From contig JAFMOC010000517.1 of NCBI GenBank assembly GCA_019802505.1, forward strand, positions 22,501 to 86,500: a DNA stretch of 64,000 nt. The letters are read 5' to 3'. Positions 24,001 to 37,917 of the stretch are shown piece after piece. Position 1 is the first letter of the stretch; the number at the start of each line of letters is the position of its first letter. A program made the translations under genes and the position numbers. Source of the DNA: Corydoras sp. C115. Taxonomy: Eukaryota > Chordata > Actinopteri > Siluriformes > Callichthyidae. The notes beneath the pieces are model-generated. The model searched no databases. It was given only the letters and a program-made list of their open reading frames with translations, and was not told where the DNA came from.

Positions 24001-27000
24001 GGGTTTTCTCCGGGTTCTCCGGTTTTCTCCCACAGTCTCCCCTGGATGGGCATGGGGACCCCCCCCTCCACGACTCTAGTAGAGGATAAAGCAGAAGATA
24101 ATGGATGGATGGATATATGAATGAATGATTGAAAATTCATATCCCAATCTGGGTGGAGTGTCTGTGTGGGTTTCTTCGGGTTCACCGGCTTCCTCCCACA
24201 CAGACACTCCACCCCAGATTGGCATTGATATTAATTAATATTATTAGGATTAATATTCCACTTAATCTTTACTAGGCTAGTGAGGGGTTCCCCATGCCCA
24301 TCTAGGGGAGAACATCGGGCGCTGGGCAGATACACCCAGGACAGGACACCAATCTATCGCTGGGCACACACTCACTCACACAAACACACTCTATATGGGG
24401 CATTTTAGAGCATGTTTTGGGACTGTGGGAGGAAGCTGGAGAACCCGGAGGAAACCCTCACAGATTGGGATTTTAACCTGTAGGCAAACATCACTAATCC
24501 ACCGTGCCACCCAAATCCATCCATTATCTTCTGCTTTATCCTCTATTAGGGTCGCAGTGGGGGGGGGGGGGGGTTCCCCATGCCTATCCAGGGGAGAAAG
24601 TTTCGGGCACTGGGCAGATACACCCAGGACAGGGTGCCAATCCATCACTGGGCACACACTCACTCACACTGACACACTCTATATGGGGCAATTTAGAGCA
24701 TGTTTTGGGACTGTGGGAAGCTGGAGAACCCGGAGGAAACCCTCACAGATTGGGATTTTAACCTGTAGGTAAACATCACTAATCCACCCAAATCCATCCA
24801 TCCATCCATTATCTTCCGCTTTATCCTATATTAGGGGGGGTTCCCCATGCCCATCCAGGGGAGAACGTTTCGGGCGCTGGGCAGATACACCCAGGACAGG
24901 GTGCCAATCTATCGCTGGGCACACACTCACTCACACAGACACACTCTATATGGGGCAAGAACTCAATTGACGATCCATGTTTTTGGACTGTGGGAGGAAA
25001 CCGGAGAACCCGGAGGAAACTTACGCAGACACGGGGAGAACATGGAAACTCCACCCAGGTGGGGATTCGAACCGGGAATCACTAGTGCTGAGAGGAGAAC
25101 GTGCTGACCACTAAGCCACCGTGCCGCCCAAATCCATCCATCCATCCATTATCTTCCGCTTTATCCTATATTAGGGTCGCGGTGGGGTTCCACATGCCCA
25201 TCCAGGGGAGAACGTTTCGGGCGCTGGGCAGATACACCCAGGACAGGACACCAATCCATCCCTGGGCACACACTCACTCACACAAAGACACTCTATATGG
25301 GGCGAGAACTCAATTGACGATCCATGTTTTTGGACTGTGGGAGGAAACCCACGCAGACACGGGGAGAACATGGAAACCACCCAAATCCAATATTATATAT
25401 TACGCTGTATTGTATATACGGAGTGCTTATTGTATCATATGGGAGATAAAGACTGTCTTCTGCTGCACCGTTATTTCTGAGCGTGTATCCCGGCAGTTTC
25501 TTGGGAGTAGACGTCGTTATATATGCTCATGAATCGGAATATGGACCCGAAAAGATGCTGGATTTGGCCCAAGCCTTTCAACTGTTGCTTCACTGGCTTT
25601 TTTTCCTCGGAGCTGATCTTTATTCCAGGCAGCGAATGGATTAGACAGAAGTGCATTCGCACAGTTCATCTGCACAAAGGAAGTGTTCGGAGACAGCCGG
25701 AATAGAGCTTGATTTTGCCGCTGTCGTAGCCAGAGCTCTGTAAAAGAATCCATTAGCGAGGACGGGCGTCTCCGGTGATAAATGAAACGTCACGGCCCAT
25801 TTTTTCGAGCCACACATCCACCGTGTGTCCGTACATGTCATGCTACCAACCGGCCAGGTTCCTCCTCTTTAATCTCCCATGAGAACCTGGCAGAGCCGAT
25901 CGGGTTCCAGCCTTCCCTGCCAGGGAGACGGCTCGGCAGAGCCATGCTTCAGGGCTGACAGCGGCGCAGATGCTTTCCAGGAGCCACGGAGGAGATAGAG
26001 GCCGGGTCATAAACTGGAAGGGGGTGGAGTCCAAGGAGGTGCAGAAGAAGCCTGGAGTCCCCCACATGTTCGCCTGAGCTCTAGGGTTTGGAGTGGGCTG
26101 TTTGAGTGGTCTCGCAGGACCCCCCACCCTCCCACCAGAGGTTAAATTAGGGCTCTTGTTTATGCCAAAGACTTTTTGGGAACTTTGCATGCAGTATGGG
26201 GGAGTACAGTGATGTTATCCAGCAGACTGATGAGAGAGTGAGAGTGTGGTGTGGACTTTGGAAGCACCAGCTGACACCACGTCCTCCAGGCCTCCTGGAT
26301 ATTGGATTATTAGTATTTTTTTTGTAATGTTTCCTAATCATCCATGGCAACAGTGTCAGGCTTTCCTTTATTTACCTGTGCTGGGTAAATCCGACTGGTA
26401 AACACATTGGATGCAGGCATTAACATGCAATATGGCGATAGCTCCCACACCGGGACTCACTTTTTCCATGAGGGAGAACGCAGAATGATTTGGCCTCGGG
26501 CATCCTTCAGTGTCTGGTTCAGACGGAGCTGGCCAGGCGAGTGTCTGGAGCTCGTGAGAGTGCGAGTGCACTTTACCATACGCCTCACGTTGACGATCCC
26601 AGCTTTTCTTTCGCTGATAAAACTATGAATGTTGTGTCAGGAACGATTGAGTTTAAGACCTGGAGTAACCGAAGGTAACTCTCCCTCGACCTTCGCACAG
26701 AATCCCTGTACCGTTCGCAAAGCCAACTCAGGATGTTGCTGCTTTGTGTCTCGCAGATCCTCAGACCAGATGAACACATTGCCAAGCAGCGCTACATTGG
26801 CGGGAAGAACGTCCTGACCAAAGGAACCCCGGAATGGGTCTCGTTCGATGTCACCGAGACCGTGAGGGAGTGGCTCACGCACCGGGGTGAGTAAAATAAT
26901 GTACACACTAGGGGTGAGCTGCAATATTCGCTGATTCGACGATTCGATTCGGAGAACCGTAGTCGACTATGAACCTCGTAGTCGAATGTACCATTTTGAC

Positions 27001-30000
27001 CACATGGGGGCGCCCATGGCTGCTGCTAAGCATTAGTTTTTACATGAAATGTCTTTGTTTTCGTTATATATAAAGCCTTTTGTCAAATAAAATCATCCTA
27101 ATTTCTGTAAATATTTTTTTTAAATGATATGTGCGCTTTAACAATAGGCTACACGTTAATAAAGCTCCCCCTGCAGTTAGTTGCACATTCCAAATGAGCA
27201 GAGCTGAACACGCTACAGGGCCGTTAGCATCTACCGGTGGAATTTTCCATGATGGCTACGGCTACTAAAAAAGCTTCCAAAGTACGGGAGTTTTTTGAAA
27301 AAGATAAAAACGAACCCAAGAAAGTAAAGTAAAGTGCAAGTTATGTCATCTAATTCTTGCATATCACACGACAACAACCAACATGGCGCATCATTTAAAA
27401 CGGGTAAGGTGAAAAAAAACTGTTCAGCCGTTTATCAATGCGGGCATCGAATAAAACAAATATTAACATTTATGTGTCTATTCGACTATCAGTCGACTAT
27501 AGGGAAAATCTGACGAATCAGATTCGACTATGAAAATCCTTAGTTGAAGACACCCCTAGTACACACACTGTGGAGAAAACGAGACACGTGTGTCCATTAT
27601 CAAATTAAAGGGTTTTGTACAGTCCCATTGGATAAACGAGTAACTAGTCATGTGTTTTAAATAGTTTGGTGAGGGCCATTTGTTATTTTAGTACGACTGT
27701 CCACTAATGCAGCCATTCTCAACTGGTGGGTCACGTTTTGGACGGGTAGCTTGTCCATCCATCCATTATCTTCCGCTTTATCCTCTACTAGGGTCGCGGT
27801 TCCCCATGGAGAACGTTTCGGGCGCTGGGCAGATACACCCAGGACAGGGTGCCAATCTATCACAGGACACACACTCACTCACTCACACAGACACACTCTA
27901 TTTGGGGCAATTTGAAGAATTCAATTGACCTTGATTCATGTTTTTGGACTGTGGAAGGAAACTGGAGAACCCGGAGGAAACCCACGCGGACACAGGGAGA
28001 ACATGAAAACTCCACCCAGATTGGGATTCGAACCAGGAATCCAGGGGAGAACATTTTAGGCGCTGGGCAGATACACCCAGGACAGGATGCCAATCCATTG
28101 CTATGCACACTCACACTTACAGAAACACACACTACTGTATATAGGGGCAATTTAGAGCAGCCAAATCACCTTCTTAAATCCATGTTTTTGAAATGTGGGA
28201 GGAGCCAGTACGCCATCATACTACCCGTGTCCAAACCCTAAGACCAAAACTGTACATAGTGATCAAAGCGAATGCTCATTAGTACAATAAGAAGCCCTTT
28301 ATTGGCATTTAATAGTCATTATAAAGTCTTCGGGCGGCACGTTCACCTCTCAGCGCTAGGGGTTCCCGGTTCGAATCCGTGTTCCGAGTTTCCATGTTCT
28401 CCCCGTGTCCGCGTGGGTTTCCTCCGGGTTCTCCGGTTTCCTCCCACAGTCCAAAAACATGGATCAAGTCAATTGAATTCTCAAAATTGCCCAATATAGA
28501 GTGTGTTTTTGTGTGAGTGAGTGTGTGCCCAGCAATGGATTGGCGCCCTGTCCTGGGTCTATCTGCCCAGCGCCCGAGAATGTTCTCCACTGGATGGGCA
28601 TGGGGAACCCCCCCGCGACCCTAATAGAGGATAAAGCGGGAGATAATGGATGATTGAATGAAAACGTACCAATAAAAATCTGAGGTTTTGTCGCACTTCT
28701 CACGTCTGATTTAGAGGTCCGTGTGTTTATTCTGTATAATAAAACACAATAAGGCCTTTAAGTCGTGTACACAACCAGCCCATACATCATACTAACCACC
28801 CAAATTGAGTTTGTATTGTTTATGTGGGGGGAAAAAAAACGGGACGACTGGAAACTGAATTCCGACGACTCATTCAGAAAATAAATGTGTTGGCGAGTAA
28901 ATAGTATGTGTCCGGAGAAGCTGGAAATTCATGTCAGGATTGAAGTGCACAATGAAAATGTTGAAATTATAGTTTCAGGAAGCAAAATCTAACAGTCTGT
29001 ATCATTATGAAAACATATTTGACGGGGCACGGGATTTAGACCATATGGTCAAAGTCTAGAATAATTCGGATGCAGCGAGTTCAGGCGCTCGCGATGTGCC
29101 GTGTGATTTAGCACTGTTTGACTGCAGTCTGGAGGACGGATGATAAAATAATTATAAATCACAAAAGGGAAAGAAGGACTTCTTTTTTTTTTTTTTTTCT
29201 CTTTCTTTCTTCTCCTAACTCCTCTTGTTTTCGCTCTGGGCTCTGCAGAGACGAACCGGGGTCTGGAGATCAGCGTACACTGTCCCTGTCACACCTTCAA
29301 CCCAAACGGAGACATCATCGAAAACAAAAATGAAGTGCTGGACGTCAAATTCAAAGGTGAGATTCACTGAAGCAGGTACCACACTGATGTTCTAACAGTT
29401 TAGTTATATTTACATTATATTTACATTTGGTCATTCAGCAGATGCTTTTATCCAAAGCGACTTACAAGGTGAGCACAGGGTTCATCACAACATCTCTGGA
29501 GCAATGAGGGTTAAGGGTCTTGCTCAAGCACCCACATTGGTAACTTCAGTGGACCTGGGATTTGAACCCCCAACCTTCAGATTGATAGCCCAACGCCCTA
29601 ACCACCAAGCTACCTGCCCTCCCACCAAGCTACCTGCCCTCAATGCCCTATTTATGAGAAAAGATCAAAGGGAACTCTGGAATGTTTTAAAAACATTGCT
29701 AATCATTTAATGTGATTACATTTTTTTTTCATAATTAAGTCGAATTAATTTATTAAAATGGGGCGGCACGGTGGTTTAGTGGTTAGCATGTTCTCCTCTC
29801 AGCTCTAGGGATTCCCGATTCGAATCCCCATCTGGGTGGAGTTTCCATGTTCTCCCCGTGTCCGCGTGGGTTTCCTCCGGGTTCTCCGGTTTCCTCCCAC
29901 AGTCCAAAAACATGGATCAAGTCAATTAAGTTCTCCAAATTGCCCCATATAGAGTGTGTTTGTGTGAGTGAGTGTGTGCCCAGCGATGGATCGGCGCCCT

Positions 30001-33000
30001 GTCCTGGGTGTATTTGCCAAGCACCCGAAACGTTCTCCCCTGGATGGGCATGGGGAACCCCACCGCGACCCTAATAGAGGATAAAGCGGGAGATGATGAA
30101 TGAATGAATGAATGACTTACAAGGTGAGAGTCTTGCTCAAGGACCCACATTGGTAACTTCAGTGGACCTGGGATTTGAACCCCCAACCTTCAGATTGATA
30201 GCCCAACACCCTAACCACTGAGCTACCACATCCTAGTTTACCTTGAATCCACATTTCTGGACTGTTGGAGGAAGCCGGAGAACTCAGAGGAAACCCACGC
30301 GGACACGGGGAGAACATGGAAACTCCACCCAGATTGGGATTCGAACTGGGAATCCCTAGCGCTGAGAGGAGAACGTGATAACCACTAAGCCAGCGTGCCG
30401 CCCTGAAACAAATGAATAATAAAGAGAGGTCAGTACAGAGCGCTTAAGCTCACAGAAAGGCAGCTGACTTTTCTGTGTGATTGTGCATAGGGAGGGCCTA
30501 TCCCAGCTGTGGAAGCTGCCCGGCGATTTTTTTTTTTTTTTCAATGACCAAATGTAACTCAATCATCTTGCTTTTTTAAAAGAGGCATGATCGCTCCGTA
30601 ACGGGGGTTCTGTGGGTTTGAGTGCCAAGCTGCAGCTGTTCACTGCTTTAAATTAAAAAGTGCAGATTGCCTCATTGCATCTCATTAAGCTGCGATGGAT
30701 AATTGCATCTGCTAAATGCAGTAATTGGATTTATATTCCAGACTGGCATCCAAAGTTCCACTTTTACCTGATTGTTCCGAATCCCATTAAGTGAAAAACA
30801 AAAAAACATTGTCTTTATACTCAACATGCTGCAATATCCTTTATTTTACAAGTTCCCCATGCCAATCCAGGGGAGAACGTTTCGGGCGTTGGGCAGATAC
30901 ACCAATCTATCACTGGGCACACGCTCACTCACTCACACAAACACACTCTATATGGGGCAAATTGGAGAATTTAGTTGACCTTCAACCATGTTTTTGGACT
31001 GTGGGAGGAAACCGGAGAACCCGGAGGAAACCCACATGGACACGGGGAGAACATGGAAACTCCACGCAGATTGGAATTCGAACTGGGAATCCCTAGTGCT
31101 GAGAGGAGAACATGCTAACCACTAAGCCACTGTGCCATCTGCAATTTTATATTTAAATTTTTTTTTTCCCACATACTTCATCCATCCGCAGCACTGTGGC
31201 TTAGTGGTTAGCATGTTCTCCTCTCAGCACTAGGGATTCCCGGGTCGACTCCCAATCTGGGTGGAGTGTCCATGTTCTCCCCGTGTCCGCGTGGGTTTCC
31301 TCCGGGTTCTCCGGTTTCCTCCCACAGTCCAAAAACATGGATCAAGTCAGTTGAGTTCTCCAAATTGCCCCATATAGAGTGTGTCTGTGTGAGTGAGTGT
31401 GTGCCCAGCGATAGATTGGCGCCCTGTCCTGGGTGTATCTGCCCAGCGCCCGAAACGTTCTCCCCGGGATGGGCATGGGGAACCCCCCCGCTACCCTAAT
31501 AGAGGATAAAGCGGAAGATAAGATGGATAGACTTCATCATCCATTATCTTCTGCTTAATCCTCTAATAAGGTCACGGGGGGGTTAGTGGTTAGCATGTTC
31601 TCCTCTCAGTGCTGGGGATTCCAGGTTCAAATCCCCATGGAGTTTCCATGTTCTCCCCGTGTCCGCGTGGGTTTCCTCCGGGTTCTCCGGTTTCCTCCCA
31701 CAGTCCAAAAACATGGATCAAGGTCAATTGAATTCTCCAAATTGCCCCATATAGAGTGTGTCTGTGTGAGTGAGTGTGTTTTCAGCGAAAGATTGGCGTC
31801 CTGTCCTGGGTGTATCTGCCCAGCGCCCGAAACGTTCTCCCCTGGATGGACATAGGGAACCCCCCCACGACCCTAATAGAGGATAAAGCGGAAGATAATG
31901 GATGAATGAATGAATATCAGTTTAAATAACTTACAATTTCAGTAGTTTCATTAATCTGTAGGTCATTTCTGTCGTCTCATCTTGGTATCACTCTCTCACT
32001 CTCTCACTCTCTCACTCGCCATATCTGCGACAGCATCAGTTCCGTCTGAAGTTCCATCCACCGTATATGAGGCTCAGTTAGAGTTGGAGATAAAGCTCAC
32101 AGAAAGACAGACATCGTGAGTTTGATCATGGGAACACACTTGAGTCTGGAATCTCACTTAGTATTGGGGGCCCAGGGGTCTGGTTGGTGGGTGGATGAAG
32201 GAGGGGGGGTTGGAAAAGCTTCCTAACTCCATCAACAGTCTCTGCTGTGAGGAATGTGCCGCTGCCACGGGTGCTCAGACTCTTGGCCCCGAAATAAAGA
32301 GGGGCGTCTGTATCCACTGGCGACGCCTCTCCTGAGACCCAAGCTGCTTTTTCTATCAGGGACGGACAGATCGGCCGGACTGACAGACGGGATGAAGGGA
32401 GAACAGAGGACTGAGATGCTGAGGAGTTTCTCTTCAAACCTTCATCTTGGTTTCTAAAATGGAAATATGTGTTTATTAGGAAATAATATATTATTGGGCG
32501 GCGGCACGGTGGCTTAGTGGTTAGCATGTTCTCCTCTCAGCGCTAGGGATTCCCGGTTCGAATCCCCATCTGGGTGGAGTTTCCATGTCCTCCCCGTGTC
32601 CGCGTGGGTTTCCTCCGGGTTCTCCGGTTTCCTCCCACAGTCCAAAAACATGGATCAAGTTAATTGAGTTCTCTAAATTGCCCCATATAGAGTGTGTTTG
32701 AGTGTGTGAGTGTGTACCCAGCGATGGATTGGCGCCCTGTCCTGGGTCTATCTGCCCAGCGCCCGAGACGTTCTCCCCTGGATGGGCATGGGGAACCCCA
32801 CCGCGACCCTAATAGAGGATAAAGCGGGAGATAATGAATGAATGAATGAATATTATTGGGCAGCACGGTGGCTTAGTGGTTAACGTTCTCCTCTCAGCGC
32901 TAGGGATTCCCGGTTCGAATCCCAATCTGGGTGGAGTGTCCATGTTCTCCCCTTGTCTGCGTGGGTTTCCTCCGGGTTCTCCGGTTTCCTCCCACAGTCC

Positions 33001-36000
33001 AAAAACATGGATCAAGTCAATTGAGTTCTCCAAATTGCCCCATATAGAGTGTGTATGTGAGTGAGTGTGTGCCCAGCGATAGATTGGTGCCCTGTCCTGG
33101 GTGTATCTGCCCAGCGCCCGAAACGTTACCCCCTGGATGGGCATGGGGAACCTCCCCGCGACCCTAATATAAGATAAAGTGGAAGATAATGGATGGATGA
33201 ATGGAAATTGCCCCATATAGAGTGTGTCTGAGTGACTGAGTGTGTGTCCAGCGATAGATTGGCGCCCTGTCCTGGGTGTATCTGCCCAGCGCCCGAAACG
33301 TTCTCCCCTGGATGGGCATGAAGAACCCCCCCCGTGACCCTAAAAGCGGAAGATAATGGATGGATGGAATATATTATTTGTCCCAGGCAGTTGACCTGCA
33401 AGACTTACGTAGTTTTTCCAATTGTTGAATACGGACACCTGATCGGGGCGGCACGGTGGCTTAGTGGTTAGCATGTTCTCCTCTCAGCGCTAGGGATTCC
33501 CGGTTCGAATCCCCATCTGGGTGGAGTTTCCATATTCTCCCGTGTCCGTGTGGGTTTTCTCCGGGTTCTCCGGTTTCCTCCCACAGTCCAAAAACATGTC
33601 TCATGTTCTCCAAATTGCCCCATATAGAGTGTGTGTGTGTGAGTGAGTGTGTGCCCAGCGATAGATTGGTGCCTGATAGATACGGAAGCCTGATTTCTGT
33701 TGGATTTTTGGATTTTTTTTTCTTTTTTCAATTGTTGAATACGTACACCTGATCAGGGTGGCACGGCCTCTCAGCTCTAGGGATTCTGGGTGGAGTTTTC
33801 ACTTTATATGGGGCAATTTGGAGAATTCAATTGACCTTGATCCATGTTTTTGGACTGTGGGAGGAAACCGGAGAACCCGGGGGAAACCCACGCAGACACG
33901 GGGAGCACATGGAAACTCCACCCAAATCGGGATTTGGGAATCCCTAGTGTTGAGAGGAGAACATGCTAACCACTGAGCCATCGTGCCGCCCCCTGATTAT
34001 ATAATAATATAAACTTATTATAGCACTTCCACAATGTTCGAGCCGGCACGACAATCAGGGTTTGTTTGTAAATACAATTGCAAAGCCCTGCACTCACTTG
34101 CTGAATGTTCTGGAACCTGTTTGTTCTTCAGGTATGGATGGAGATTATGAGGAGCACCGTCTGGATATGAGTCGGCTAAAGAAGCAGAAGGAGCAGCTGT
34201 TACCCCACCTAATCCTGATGATGCTGCCTCCCAATCGCCTGGACGTGCCTCCCACATCCAGGCGGCGCAAGCGAGCACTGGATACCAACTACTGTTTCTC
34301 GTACGTTACCATTTTAACCTTTACTTATTTTCCATTTCTTAATATTCAGTGACAGACTGTAGTTTATTGGTGTTAAGGAACCGACCTTGAGACCTGAAGG
34401 TCACCGGTTCGATTCCCACAGTGCCACTACGTAATATCAAGTAGCCTTGAGCATGACATCTAGTTCCAATTGCTTCCCGGGTCGGGTGACCAGATTCCAA
34501 TTCACGATGTAGGACACCAATGCACTGCCAAATAAATTGGGGCAATTATAGGCTTGTGGTTAAGGAATCGACCTTGAGTCCTGAAGGTCATCAGTTCGAT
34601 TCCCAGTCCCAATGAGTACTATGAATGAAGTGCCATTGAGCCAGGCACCTAAACCCAATTGCTCCCCAGGCACCATATAGAAGGCAGCAAATTGGGGCAA
34701 TTGTAGGCTTGTGGTTAAGGAACCGACCTTGAGATCTGAAGGTCACCGGTTCGATTCCCAGTCCCAATGAGTACTATGAATGAAGTGCCATTGAGCCAGG
34801 CACCTAAACCTAATTGCTCCCAGGCACCATATAATGGCAGCAAATTGGGGCAATTATAGGCTTGTGGTTAAGGAACCGATGTTGAGACCTGTAGGTCATC
34901 GGTTCGATTCCCAGTCCCAACAAGTACTATGAATGAAGTGCTCTTGAGCCAGGCACTTAAACCTAATTGCTCCCCAGGCACCTTATAGAAGGCAACAAAT
35001 TGGGGCAATCAATTAAGCCAGGCACCTAAACCCAATTGCTCCCCAGGCACCATATAGAAGGCAGCAAATTGGGGCAATTGTAGGCTTGTGATTAAGGAAC
35101 CGACCTTGAGACCTGAAGGTCACCAGTTCGATTCCCAGTCCCAGTGTTTGTGTTAGTGAAAGTGTGCCCAGTGATAGATTGGTGCCCTGCCCAGTGCCCG
35201 AAACGTTCTCCCCTGGAAGGACATGGGGCAATCAATTAAACAAATTGGGGTAATCAATTAAGCCAGGCACCTAAACCCAATTGCTCCCCAGGCACCATAT
35301 AGAAGGCAGCAAATTGGGGCAATTATAGGCTTGTGGTTAAGGAACCGACCTTGAGACCTGAAGGTCATCGGTTCGATTCCCAGTCACAATGAGTACTATG
35401 AATGAAGTGCCCTTAAGCCAGGCACCTAAACCTAATTGCTCCCAGGCACCATATAGAAGGCAGCAAATTGGGGCAATCAATTAAGCCAGGCACCTAAACC
35501 CAATTGCTCCCCAGGCACCATATAGAAGGCAGCAAATTGGGGCAATTGTAGGCTTGTGGTTAAGGAACCGACCTTGAGATCTGAAGGTCATCGGTTCGAT
35601 TCCCAGTCCCAGTGTTTGTGTTAGTGAAAGTGTGCCCAGTGATAGATTGGGCCCTGCCCAGTGCCCGAAACGTTCTCCCCTGGATGGACATGGGGCAATC
35701 AATTAAGCAAATTGGGGCAATCAATTAAGCCAGGCACCTAAACCCAATTGCTCTCCAGGCACCATATAGAAGGCAGCAAATTGGGGCAATTGTAGGCTTG
35801 TGGTTAAGGAACTGACATTGAGACCTGAAGGTTCGATTCCCAGTCCCAATGAGTACTATGAATAAAGTGCCATTGAGCCAGGCACCCAAACCCAATTGCT
35901 CCCCAGGCACTATATATTGGCAGCAAATTGGGGCAATTGTAGGCTTGTGGTTAAGGAACCGACCTTGAGATCTGAAGGTCATCGGTTCGATTCCCAGTCC

Positions 36001-37141
36001 CAATGAGTACTATGAATGAAGTACCCTTGAGCCAGGCACCTAAACCTAATTGCTCCCCAGGCACCATATAATGGCAGCAAATTGGGGCAATTGTAGGCTT
36101 GTGGTTAAGGAACCGACCTTGAGACCTGAAGGTCACCGGTTCGATTTCCAGTCCCAGTGTTTGTGTGAGTGAGTGTGTGCCCAGTGATAGATCGGTGCCC
36201 TGCCCAGTGCCCGAAACATTCTCCCCTGGATGGGCATGGGGGAAGCCGTATTCCGGTCATGAGGAGGAAAAAAAGCCATATTTTATGTCATCGCTTTGAT
36301 GGTTCGCATTCCAATTAGTCCGAATATAGCACATCGTGTTTTCCTGTATGACTCCACCTATTAATTGGCGTTTGGCAGCCGTGCAGATGGCAGAGGGATC
36401 AACAAGTTGGGATTTGTCTCTGTATTCATAATAAGAGATGGCTTGCACGTGTAGCATGCCGCGTCCTCATAGCGCCGATCTTTTGGTTTACCTTACCGGC
36501 ACTTTTAGGCTCCTGGTCTCAGTCCAGGAGGGAAAAAAATGACACACCTCACAGTGGAATTTCTGAGCCTCCGAAGGCACAGCTTGAGCTGTTTATAAGG
36601 CAACGCTTAAAAACGTCAAGTAAGAATTGAAGGTATTACTTCATTGGGGCTATGGAAATGTCATCGAATGAATGCACCACACGCGCCAAGAAAGCAGCCC
36701 CAGAACACAAAGGTTACGGCGCATGTGAAACCCAACGGCGAGACGTCGCAGCCACTAATCATCTTCTGGTCTTTCTCTCTTTTCCACTGCGCAGTAATTA
36801 CGAGGAGAACTGCTGCGTGCGCCCGCTCTACATCGACTTCCGCCAGGACCTGGGCTGGAGATGGATTCACGAGCCTAAGGGCTACTACGCTAACTTCTGC
36901 TCTGGGCCGTGTCCATACCTGCGCAGCGCCGACACCACACACAGCTCGGTAAACAGCAGCACATGCATCAGCCGTCTAACTCTTTAATATCCAGCACCGA
37001 GAATAAACGAGCACATCAGCTCCATGGTTTTTAAAAGATCCTTAAATTGTGAGTTGTGATCATTATAAAGTGATCCATTTTACCTACAACGCTTCCACAC
37101 AGAGGATCTGTCCTCCACATGTAATCCATACATGCTGTGAA

Positions 37142-37189
<48 letters not shown>

Positions 37190-37378
37190 AATGAAGACAC
37201 ACTTATACACACACATACACACACACACTGAATGCAGTGAAACACACACACACACTGAATGTAGTGAAAAACACACACACACACACACTGAATGCAGTGA
37301 AACACACACACACACACACTGAATGCAGTGAAACACACACTGAATGCAGTGAAACACACACACACACTGAATGTAGTG

Positions 37379-37422
<44 letters not shown>

Positions 37423-37431
37423 AATGTAGTG

Positions 37432-37473
<42 letters not shown>

Positions 37474-37886
37474 AATGCAGTGAAACACACACACACACTG
37501 AATGTAGTGAAACACACACACACACACTGAATGTAGTGAAACACACACACACACTGAATGTAGTGAAACACACACACACACTGAATGTAGTGAAACACAC
37601 ACACACATACTGAATGTAGTGAAACACACACACACACACACACACACACATACTGAATGTAGTGAAACACACACACACACTGAATGCAGTGAAACACACA
37701 CACACACTGAATGTAGTGAAACACACACACACACTGAATGTAGTGAAACACACACACACATACTGAATGTAGTGAAACACACACACACACACACACACAC
37801 ACTAAATGTAGTGAAACACACACACAGACACACACACACTGAATGAAGTGAAATACACACACACTGAATGAAGACACACATATACA

Positions 37887-37917
<31 letters not shown>

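Noticed and set aside
25471..26924. Minus-strand frames around exon 3 as a separate antisense gene
   Set aside because: The frame at 26637-26924 is the antisense of tgfb3 exon 3 and of the start of the hAT element; the others lack motifs.
32126..32527. 133-codon minus-strand frame in intron 4
   Set aside because: No domain, no splice signals, and its start lies in a V-SINE head.
34369..36240. Regular repeat with spacers as a CRISPR-like array
   Set aside because: Units are 147-244 bp and wholly homologous, with no short repeat/unique spacer pattern; eukaryotic SINE array.
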